NCBI RefSeq assembly: GCF_003268775.1
Contig: NZ_QLSU01000008.1
Location: forward strand, 62,001-126,000
Source of the DNA: Paraburkholderia unamae
Lineage (GTDB): Bacteria > Pseudomonadota > Gammaproteobacteria > Burkholderiales > Burkholderiaceae
Direction of reading: 5' to 3'
Length of the DNA stretch: 64,000 nt
The notes beneath the pieces were generated by a model. It did no database searches and had not been told where the DNA came from. It saw only the letters and a program-made list of their open reading frames with translations. Numbering within the stretch: position 1 is the first letter of the stretch; each line of letters begins with the position of its first letter. Position numbers and translations under genes: made by a program. Below, in pieces: positions 34,414-41,551 of the stretch.

Positions 34414-34949
34414 AGCGCCGCCAGATCGGGAAAGGCGCGTACCGGATCACGTCCGTCCCAGCCCGCCGACTCCGAGCGGATGAGGTCGAAGAGTTTGCCC
34501 TTCGGCCCGGCCACTTCGGAAAGCTCGATCACGGTGCCCGGATGCGTTTCGGTGTCGAAGTAGACGAAGCGCCCGTTGCGCCCCACCTCGCCGCTCATCG
34601 CCACCTTGAAGCCCTGCACGAGCAGGCGTTCGAGATCGGCGTCGAAATTCGTGGTCCAGTAGGCGTTGTGCTGCAAACCGGTGTGCCCCGCCGCGAGAAA
34701 ATCGCGGTACATGGAAGGCGCGTCGTTGCGCGTCTGGATCAGCTCGACCTGCAACGGCCCCGAATTGGCGAGCGCCACCGAGTTATGCACCTCGTAGGCC
34801 TCGCCTCGATAGCGATAGTTCTCGATCGGCACGCGCTCGTTGTAGAACCAGGGGCCGACGCCGAGCACGCGGCTCCAGTAGTCCATGGCGGCCTCGATGT
34901 CGCGCACGACATAACCGGCCTGACGAATCTCGCCGAAGAAGCGGCTCAT
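34410..34949 (-). CDS. VOC (glyoxalase/dioxygenase fold) family protein
   Basis: 179 residues from ATG 34949, with GGAGAG six bases upstream. VOC paired beta-alpha-beta repeats: 'RQAGYVVRDIEAAMDYWSRVLGVGPWF' opens the first; 'LQHNAYWTTNFDADLERLLVQGF' opens the second; metal-ligand candidates are His in 'GLQHNAY' and Glu in 'VIELSE'. VOC proteins include epimerases, glyoxalases and dioxygenases. It overlaps the RuBisCO-like gene (ATGA), so it is probably a pathway enzyme, perhaps an isomerase that makes the kinase or RLP substrate. Confidence 0.88.
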   Translation of the reverse strand: MSRFFGEIRQAGYVVRDIEAAMDYWSRVLGVGPWFYNERVPIENYRYRGEAYEVHNSVALANSGPLQVELIQTRNDAPSMYRDFLAAGHTGLQHNAYWTTNFDADLERLLVQGFKVAMSGEVGRNGRFVYFDTETHPGTVIELSEVAGPKGKLFDLIRSESAGWDGRDPVRAFPDLAAL

Positions 34950-35049
34950 AACACTCTCCACACTGCTGCAAGGATTGAAGGACGAGCGCCGCCCCGGCGT
35001 GGCGCAATCCGCTGCGCGACGCCGCAAGCCACGACCCGTAATGAACGGT

Positions 35050-36954
35050 TCAGAGAAAGCCGGTGGAAATCCAGGGAATCGCCGCGATCAGCACGAGCCC
35101 CACGAACAGCGCGCACATGTAGCCGACAATCGGCCGGATGCCCGCGTCGGGATTGACCTTGCTGATCGCGCAGGCGGAGTAGTAGCCCACGCCGAACGGC
35201 GGCGAGAACAGCCCCAGTCCCATCGAAAGAATCACGACGATGGCGTAGTGGACCTCGTTCACGCCCGCCATGCGCGCAATCGGAAAGAGCAGCGGCCCGA
35301 ACAGCACGATCGCCGGAATGCCTTCGAGCACGCTGCCGAGCAGCGTGAACACGACGATCGAAACCGCAAGGAATCCATACGATCCGCCCGGCATCGCGCC
35401 CATCCACTGTGCGAGATCCTGCGAGAAGCCGGATTGCGTGAGCGCCCAGGCCATTGCCGTGGCGCAGCCGATGATGAAGAGGATCGCACCCGAAAGCGTG
35501 GCGGCGTCCACGAGCATGCGGCCGAGGCGCCGCCATTCGAAGCGCCGGTAGACCAGCAAGCCGATCGTCATGGTGTAGGCGATGCCGATGGTCGATACCT
35601 CGGTGGCGGTCGCCACGCCCTCCACCACCGCGGCGCGAATCACGAACGGCAGCGCGAGCGCGGGCGCGGCGATCACGAGCATGCGGCCGATCTCGCGGCG
35701 CGAAAAACGCTGCGCGCCGCTCAGGTCCTCCTTGCGATAGCGCCACCACACCACGGTGCAGAGGATGGCGGCGAGCAACGCGGCCGGCAGCATGCCCGCG
35801 GTGAACAGCGCCGAGATCGACAGCCCCGTGACCGAGCCGATCGTGATGAGCACGATGCTCGGCGGAATGGTTTCGCTCTGCGCCCCCGTGGTGGCGAGCA
35901 ACGCGACGAGATCGCCCTCGTTCGCGCCGCGCTTTTTCATCTCGGGAAACAGCACCGGCGCGATGGCGGCCATGTCCGCGACTTTCGAGCCGGAAATGCC
36001 CGAGACCAGATACATCGCGCCGATCAGCACATACGAAAGACCGCCGTGCAGGTGCCCGACCAGACCCGCGAGAAATTCGATCATCGCGCGCGCCATGCCC
36101 GTCATTTCAATCAGGAGTCCGAGGAACACGAAAAGCGGCACGGCGAGCAGCACGAGATGCGACATGCCCTCGTCCATGCGGCCGACCATCACTTCCATGG
36201 GCGTGAAGGTCGTGAGGCTCAGATAGCCGAAGGTCGCGAGCGCGAACGAGAAGCCGATGGGCACGCCGGAAAAGATCCCGATCGCCACCACGCCCACGAA
36301 GAAGATCACGAGATTGAGCTTGCCGAGCGTTTGCAGCCAGGGCGCGGCCTGCACCGCGAGCACGCCAATCGCCACGGCGAGTGCGGCCATGACGAGCACG
36401 TCGCGCGCGCGGCCCACTTGCGCGAGGCGGATCAGCCCGACGATCAGCATGAGCGCGGCGCCGATGGGCAGCGCCGCCGCGCGCCAGGCGTCGCTGATTT
36501 GCAGCGCGGGCGTGAGGATCGGCAACTCGCCCGAGGCGAAGTCATAGGCCGGTTGCAGCAGCAGCGCGAGAAACGCGATCGAGGCGCAGATCGCGAAGGT
36601 ATCGACGAATGCGCGCGCTCGCGGCGAGAGCCGGCCGACGAACGCCGTCATGCGCATGTGCTCGCCGCGCCGCAGCGCGAGCACGGCGCCGAGCATGGCG
36701 AGCCACATGAAGAGAATGCCGGTCAGTTCGTCGGACCAGACAAAGGGCGCATGAAACGCATAGCGCGAGATCACGCCAGCGAGCAGCACCACGATCTCCA
36801 CCGCGAGCAGCGCCGCCGCGCACACCTCCACGAGCCCGACGAGCGCCCGGTCGAACCCGCGCAGCGCGCGCCGCCATGCGCTTTTCGCGGCGCGCGCGGC
36901 CGCCGCGTCGAGGGGATCGGCGGCTTCGGCCGGGTGCAATGCCTGATCGGTCAT
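35050..36954 (-). CDS. TRAP transporter fused small-large permease (DctQM)
   Basis: 634 residues, about sixteen membrane spans. The first 190 residues are DctQ-like ('SRYAFHAPFVWSDELTGILFMWLAMLGAVLALRRGEHMRM'), the rest DctM-like ('SGVPIGFSFALATFGYLSL', 'VPLFVFLGLLIEMTGMA', 'SGISGSKVADMAAIAPVLFPEMKKRG'). Fused QM permeases are well known. With the binding protein upstream it forms a complete importer for an organic acid. ATG 36954 is preceded by GAGGAAC. Confidence 0.92.
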   Translation of the reverse strand: MTDQALHPAEAADPLDAAAARAAKSAWRRALRGFDRALVGLVEVCAAALLAVEIVVLLAGVISRYAFHAPFVWSDELTGILFMWLAMLGAVLALRRGEHMRMTAFVGRLSPRARAFVDTFAICASIAFLALLLQPAYDFASGELPILTPALQISDAWRAAALPIGAALMLIVGLIRLAQVGRARDVLVMAALAVAIGVLAVQAAPWLQTLGKLNLVIFFVGVVAIGIFSGVPIGFSFALATFGYLSLTTFTPMEVMVGRMDEGMSHLVLLAVPLFVFLGLLIEMTGMARAMIEFLAGLVGHLHGGLSYVLIGAMYLVSGISGSKVADMAAIAPVLFPEMKKRGANEGDLVALLATTGAQSETIPPSIVLITIGSVTGLSISALFTAGMLPAALLAAILCTVVWWRYRKEDLSGAQRFSRREIGRMLVIAAPALALPFVIRAAVVEGVATATEVSTIGIAYTMTIGLLVYRRFEWRRLGRMLVDAATLSGAILFIIGCATAMAWALTQSGFSQDLAQWMGAMPGGSYGFLAVSIVVFTLLGSVLEGIPAIVLFGPLLFPIARMAGVNEVHYAIVVILSMGLGLFSPPFGVGYYSACAISKVNPDAGIRPIVGYMCALFVGLVLIAAIPWISTGFL

Positions 36955-37006
36955 GTTGCGGGTTCCTCGCGCCGTTTCCCGGCTCAATCGTTCCACCTTG
37001 GCGGCC

Positions 37007-38032
37007 TCAGGCGAGCTTGCCCACCGTCTGTTCGAGCAGGTCCCACGCCTGGTTGCCGAAGCGCCCCTTCCACTGCGCGTAGAAGCCGGCCTGGCGCAAC
37101 GCCGTGCGGAACGTGTCGGGCGCCGGCTGGTTGATCGCCAGGCCCTTGCTCTTGAGGTCGGCCACGGCGGCCCCGTTGAGTTTCGCCACGTCCTCGCGCT
37201 GCTTGACGGCGGCCTGGTTGAACGCGTCGCTCGCGATACCCTGCAAGTCCTTCGGCAGGCGCTGCCACGCGCGCGGGTTGAGCACGAACCAGTAGCCGTC
37301 CCAAATGTGGTTGGTCAGCGAGCAATACTTCTGGACTTCGTACAATTTCGCCACCTGCACGATAGGCAGCGGGTTTTCCTGCGCATCGACGATATGCGTC
37401 TGTAGCGACGAATACACTTCGCTGAACTGAAGACTCGTGGGCGCGGCGCCCAGGCCCTTGAACATGTCGATGGACAGCGGGCTCACCGGCACGCGGATCT
37501 TGAGCCCCTTCATGCTCTGCGCGTTCGCGATCGGGCCGCTGCTCGTGGTGGTCTGGCGAAAGCCGTTGTCCCACATTTTCTCGAACGATTCGAGGCCGGC
37601 CTTGCGCATCGCGTCGCGCGCGAACGTGCCGAGCGAGCCGTCCATCGCCTTCCACACCTGGTCGTAGTCGCTGAACGCAAAGCCCACCGCGTTGATCGCC
37701 ACCGCCGGCGCCAGCGTCGAAACCACCAGCGACGAAGGCGTGAACATCTCGATGCCGCCGCTGCGCACTTGCGCGAGCATGTCGGTGTCGCCTCCTAGCT
37801 GGTTGTTCGGGAAGATGCGGATTTCCATGCGCCCCTTCGAGGCGTCCTTGACCTGGTTGGCCGCCTCCTGCGCGCGGATGTTCAACGGATGCGTGAGCGG
37901 CAGGTTATTGCCGTACTTGAAGACGAATTCGGGAGCCGAAGCGGCGCGGACGATAGCGGGAAAGCCGAACGCGCCGGCCATCGGCGCCGCGGCGGCGGCG
38001 CGCAGCAGGGTGCGCCTCACCTGGTTGGTCAT
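37007..38032 (-). CDS. TRAP transporter substrate-binding protein, DctP family
   Basis: 341 residues with a twin-arginine-like export signal ('VRRTLLRAAAAAPMAGAFGFPAIVRA') and the DctP fold: 'NNLPLTHPLNIRAQEAANQVKDASKGRMEIRIFPNNQLGG', the carboxylate-binding Arg in 'MKGLKIRVPVSPL', and 'AQENPLPIV'. DctP proteins deliver acids such as dicarboxylates, uronates or aldonates to the QM permease. It is the first gene of the operon; TGATGGTTTTTGAT lies 56-69 bp upstream. Confidence 0.93.
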   Translation of the reverse strand: MTNQVRRTLLRAAAAAPMAGAFGFPAIVRAASAPEFVFKYGNNLPLTHPLNIRAQEAANQVKDASKGRMEIRIFPNNQLGGDTDMLAQVRSGGIEMFTPSSLVVSTLAPAVAINAVGFAFSDYDQVWKAMDGSLGTFARDAMRKAGLESFEKMWDNGFRQTTTSSGPIANAQSMKGLKIRVPVSPLSIDMFKGLGAAPTSLQFSEVYSSLQTHIVDAQENPLPIVQVAKLYEVQKYCSLTNHIWDGYWFVLNPRAWQRLPKDLQGIASDAFNQAAVKQREDVAKLNGAAVADLKSKGLAINQPAPDTFRTALRQAGFYAQWKGRFGNQAWDLLEQTVGKLA

Positions 38033-38087
38033 GATGACGTGTCTCCAAACAGTTTTATTGTGTGATTGATGGCTTCCCGTGGCACAT

Positions 38088-38101
38088 CAAAAACCATCAT
38101 T
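38088..38101 (-). promoter_or_regulatory. Operator copy 1 (dctP side)
   Basis: Read on the minus strand this is TGATGGTTTTTGAT, identical to the copy before the lacI-type gene, with each copy in the same orientation relative to the gene it precedes. The centres are 120 bp apart, so looping or independent control is possible. Confidence 0.7.
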
Positions 38102-38207
38102 CCGTCCGCGCTACGCTTTGCACTATCATCCTCACATCCTTGCATGATGCAGCGGCGCGATAGCTGCAAGACTAGGTGGCGCGGCAAAAGCTGTCAAACC
38201 TCGCGCC

Positions 38208-38221
38208 TGATGGTTTTTGAT
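38208..38221 (+). promoter_or_regulatory. Operator copy 2 (lacI side)
   Basis: TGATGGTTTTTGAT ends 23 bp before the lacI-type start codon, so it could be a site for autorepression. It is not a symmetrical LacI operator; the exact protein boundary is unclear. Confidence 0.65.
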
Positions 38222-38244
38222 TGATTTCCGATCGGAACGACGTC

Positions 38245-39297
38245 ATGTCTGAAACGATTTCCCCGCTCGTCGCGCGCGCCCGCATCCCCGATGTCGCCCG
38301 CGCGGCGGGCGTCTCGACCGCCACGGTCGACCGCGTGCTCAACGGCCGCGAAGGCGTGCGCGCCAACACCGCCCAGCGCGTGCTGCAAGCGGCCGCGCAG
38401 CTCGGCTACGTGCTCGCGCAGGACGCGCCCGCCGGGCAGCCCGCCCGGCCGCTGCGCATTGCGTTCCTGCTGCCGGCGGGCACGAACCGCTACCTGCGCA
38501 TGCTCGGCGACTATATCGAATTCGCTCACGAGCAATGGAGCGCGCTCGGCATGAAGTGCCGCGTGCAGTACGTGGAAAGCTTCAATCCGAACGAACTCGC
38601 GCTGCGCCTGCTGCAAGCCGGGCAGCGCTCGGAGGGCGTGGTGTTCATGGCGCTCGAGCACCCCGTGGTGCGCGACGCCGTCAACACGCTCGCCGACCAG
38701 GGCGTGCCCGCCATCACGCTGATCTCCGATCTATCCAATGCGCGCCGCCTCGCCTACGTGGGCATCGACAACCGCTCGGCCGGCCGCACGGCCGGTTTGC
38801 TGCTCGGCCGCTTCATGGGCCCGCGCCCGAGCGGCAAGATCGCGATGATCGCGGGCAGCCTCAACTATCGCGGCCACGAGGAGCGCGAGATCGGCTTTCT
38901 GCATCTCGTCGAGTCGATGTTTCCACAGGTGAGCGTGATCGGCCTGCGCGAAGGCCAGGACGACAGCGAGCGCAATTACGAGCAAACGCGCAGGCTGCTC
39001 GAACAGCATCCCGATCTGGCGGGCGTCTACAACAGCGGCGGCGGCTCGGACGGCGTGGGCCGCGCGATCGTCGAGGCGAAGGCGGAGCAGAAGATTCTCT
39101 TCATCGGGCACGGACTCACGCCCGACACGCGCGCGCTGCTCATCGACGGCACCATGGATGCGCTCATCACGCAAACGCCGCAGTCGATGGTCGGCAACTG
39201 TCTGAAGATTTTTCGCAACGTCGCCGAGCGGCGCGACCCGCTCGCCGATGTGAAGCCGATCCAGTTCAGTATCGTGCTGCGCGAGAATCTGCCCTAG
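38245..39297 (+). CDS. LacI family transcriptional regulator
   Basis: 350 residues: LacI helix-turn-helix 'IPDVARAAGVSTATVDRVLNGREGVRANTAQRVLQAAAQLGY' and a periplasmic-binding-protein-like effector domain ('LRIAFLLPAGTNRYLRML', 'YVGIDNRSAGRTAGLLLGRFMG'). It is divergent from the TRAP/RuBisCO-like operon and probably controls it through the duplicated 14-bp sites. Its last 32 bp overlap the end of the convergent P450 gene. Confidence 0.93.
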   Translation: MSETISPLVARARIPDVARAAGVSTATVDRVLNGREGVRANTAQRVLQAAAQLGYVLAQDAPAGQPARPLRIAFLLPAGTNRYLRMLGDYIEFAHEQWSALGMKCRVQYVESFNPNELALRLLQAGQRSEGVVFMALEHPVVRDAVNTLADQGVPAITLISDLSNARRLAYVGIDNRSAGRTAGLLLGRFMGPRPSGKIAMIAGSLNYRGHEEREIGFLHLVESMFPQVSVIGLREGQDDSERNYEQTRRLLEQHPDLAGVYNSGGGSDGVGRAIVEAKAEQKILFIGHGLTPDTRALLIDGTMDALITQTPQSMVGNCLKIFRNVAERRDPLADVKPIQFSIVLRENLP

Positions 39298-40738
39298 CGC
39301 CCCCACGCCATTCGAGCCGCACCGGCATGCGGTTCGGCACCATCGCGAACGACGTGACCTCCTCGATCGTCGCGGGATCGGCGGCGAGCTTCACCTTGAA
39401 GTGATTCATCAGCATGGAGAGCACGAGCCGCATTTCCACCGCGGCCAGATGCCGCCCCGGACACACGCGCGGCCCCGCGCCGAACTGCACCCACGCGCGC
39501 GAGTCGTGCACGTGCTGCGCGGCAGAAGCACCGCTGCCGCGCAGCCAGCGCTCAGGATCGAAGCGGCCGGGCTGCGAGTAGTGACGCGCGTCGAGCATGG
39601 GCGGGCGCGTGAGAAAGAACATCTTCGAACCCGCGGGCAGCGCGACATCGCTCACCTGCACGTCCTCGACCGGCTCGAACGCCATGATCGCGGCCACCGG
39701 GCGCAAACGCAGCGTTTCGGTGCACACGGCTTCGAAGCGATCGAGATCCTTCATCAGGCCATAGTCGGGGCACACGGCCGCTTCGCCCAGCACCGCGCGC
39801 GCTTCGTTGGCGAGGCGCGCCTGCAACGGCTCGTCGGCGCAAAGATAGTAGAGCGACCACGCGAGCGCGTTGGCCGTGGTGTCCTCGCCCGCCAGCAGCA
39901 GCGTGAGCACGTTGGCGGCGATGATGTCGTCGGTCACGTCGGCGCCTGGCGCGTCGCGCAGAGCGAGCATCGCTTCGAGCAGATGGCGCGGCGCCTCGGC
40001 GGGGTCGTCGCGCATGCGCTCGCGCGAGCGCGCCATCATCGCGCGTATCGTGCGATGCACTTCGGCGAGCGCCCGGTCCGTGCGGCGGTCGCGCGGCAGG
40101 CGCACATAACGCCAGTACGGAAACGGCGCATTCACGCGATGCATGAGCGTCGGGAAAATCTGCGCGAGTTGCTCCTGGATCACGCCGCGCTCCTGTTCGA
40201 GCGTGCGCGGGTCCTCGCCAAACGCCAGCGCGCTCGTCACATCCACCGTGTAGCGCTTGAGGTCGTCGGTCATCTCGACCACCTCGCCGCGTTCGGCCGC
40301 GCGTTGCCAGCGCGCGTGCAGCCGCTTCGTGATGGCTTCCAGCGTGGGATAGAACGCGCGGATATGCGGCAGGGACAGCGCCTGCATCACCAGCCGGCGT
40401 TGCGGCTCCCATGCCGCGCCCTCCGCCGAGAACACGCCGTTGCAGCCGATCTCGGCAAGCACCGGTTCGAGCGCCGCATAACGCCGGTACCGGTGCGGGC
40501 GCTCGCGCATCACGCTCTGGCTCAGTTCCGCGTCGCTCCAGACCGTGACGGGCATGCCGCAGATCTGGAAGCGATACGGCGTGCCAAGCTCGGCCGCCCA
40601 GTGTTCGAGCACGCGGTGCAGCTTCGGCGCGTTCAACTGATGCAGGTTGCCAAGCAGCGGCAAGCCGCGCGGGCTCGGCAAATCATGGACCTGGCGCACC
40701 TGGCGCGGGCGCCGGGCGGTGGATGCGGCGGCGTCCAT
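39266..40738 (-). CDS. Cytochrome P450
   Basis: 490 residues from ATG 40738. Heme-binding loop 'FGAGPRVCPGRHLAAVE' (thiolate Cys), I-helix 'AGEDTTANALAW' with the O2-activating Thr, ExxR in 'ETLRLRP'. The N-terminus lacks a membrane anchor, so it is likely soluble; the sequence is closer to long-chain/eukaryote-like CYP102 or CYP110-type P450s than to CYP101. No ferredoxin partner is adjacent. Its 3' end overlaps the lacI-type gene, and a YceH gene lies 13 bp upstream. Confidence 0.93.
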   Translation of the reverse strand: MDAAASTARRPRQVRQVHDLPSPRGLPLLGNLHQLNAPKLHRVLEHWAAELGTPYRFQICGMPVTVWSDAELSQSVMRERPHRYRRYAALEPVLAEIGCNGVFSAEGAAWEPQRRLVMQALSLPHIRAFYPTLEAITKRLHARWQRAAERGEVVEMTDDLKRYTVDVTSALAFGEDPRTLEQERGVIQEQLAQIFPTLMHRVNAPFPYWRYVRLPRDRRTDRALAEVHRTIRAMMARSRERMRDDPAEAPRHLLEAMLALRDAPGADVTDDIIAANVLTLLLAGEDTTANALAWSLYYLCADEPLQARLANEARAVLGEAAVCPDYGLMKDLDRFEAVCTETLRLRPVAAIMAFEPVEDVQVSDVALPAGSKMFFLTRPPMLDARHYSQPGRFDPERWLRGSGASAAQHVHDSRAWVQFGAGPRVCPGRHLAAVEMRLVLSMLMNHFKVKLAADPATIEEVTSFAMVPNRMPVRLEWRGGARADSRAARY

Positions 40739-40751
40739 GGGGCAACGCCGC

Positions 40752-41489
40752 TTAGTCGAGCGACATGCCGAGTTCCGCGGCCATGCGCGCGACGAGCGCT
40801 TGCAGGCGCGCGACTTCTTCGGCAAGACGCTGCTGCTCGGCGCGCACCGCTTCGAAGTCGGCGAGCGAGACGCCCTCGCCGGCGTCCTCGCGCGCACTCG
40901 AAGCCGCGCCGCCCGCGCCCGCAAAACTCGCCACGTTCACTTCGCCGCACAGCAGATGCATCCAGCGGCTCTCGCGCTCGCCCGGCGCGCGCGGCAGCTT
41001 GATCACGAGCGGCGGCTCGCGCTCGGCCAGTTCCTCGAGAAAGCCTTCGACCGACGAGACATCGGCGAACCCATGCAGGCGCGACGAATTCAGGCGCAGC
41101 TCGGCCGCCGTCTGCGCGCCGCGCAACAACAGCACCGTGAGGAGCGCCACCGCCTGGCTCGGCACGCCGAGCACGCGGTTCAGGTTGTGCTCGAAGCGCG
41201 GCACACGGCTGCTGCTGCCTTCGAACACGAGGCTGAGCAGCTTGAGGTCCTCGATCGCGGCCAGCACGTCGGCTTCGCTCGCATTCATGACCGGGGTGCG
41301 CGCGGTCTTCTGGTTGCAGCCCAGCGTGAGCGCGTTGAGCGAGAGCGGATACGTGTCGGGCACGGTGTGCTGCTTTTCGACCAGCACGCCGACGATACGC
41401 GCCTCGAGCGGCGTGAGCGCGCGCAAGGCGCGCGGCGAGGAGGCATCGGCAGGAGAATTCATGGGCAGATCAGGCTCGCTGTGGTTCAT
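40752..41489 (-). CDS. yceH: YceH (DUF480) family protein
   Basis: 245 residues. The double winged-helix DUF480 fold is marked by 'LTPLEARIVGVLVEKQHTVPDTYPLSLNALTLGCNQKTARTPVM' and 'VLLLRGAQTAAELRLNSSRLHGF'; a coiled coil ends the protein. Function is unknown in the family, although the fold suggests DNA binding. ATG 41489 is the first start; ATG 41462 is an alternative. Confidence 0.9.
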   Translation of the reverse strand: MNHSEPDLPMNSPADASSPRALRALTPLEARIVGVLVEKQHTVPDTYPLSLNALTLGCNQKTARTPVMNASEADVLAAIEDLKLLSLVFEGSSSRVPRFEHNLNRVLGVPSQAVALLTVLLLRGAQTAAELRLNSSRLHGFADVSSVEGFLEELAEREPPLVIKLPRAPGERESRWMHLLCGEVNVASFAGAGGAASSAREDAGEGVSLADFEAVRAEQQRLAEEVARLQALVARMAAELGMSLD

Positions 41490-41551
41490 GTTGGAATCAG
41501 GCGTTCGATCATACGCGCGCCGGGCCTGCCGCAGAAGCCAGGCGGCGCGAA

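Noticed and set aside
34975-37134. 719-codon plus-strand open frame over the TRAP permease
   Set aside because: Antisense to DctQM, low-complexity Arg/Glu/His-rich product, no ribosome site.
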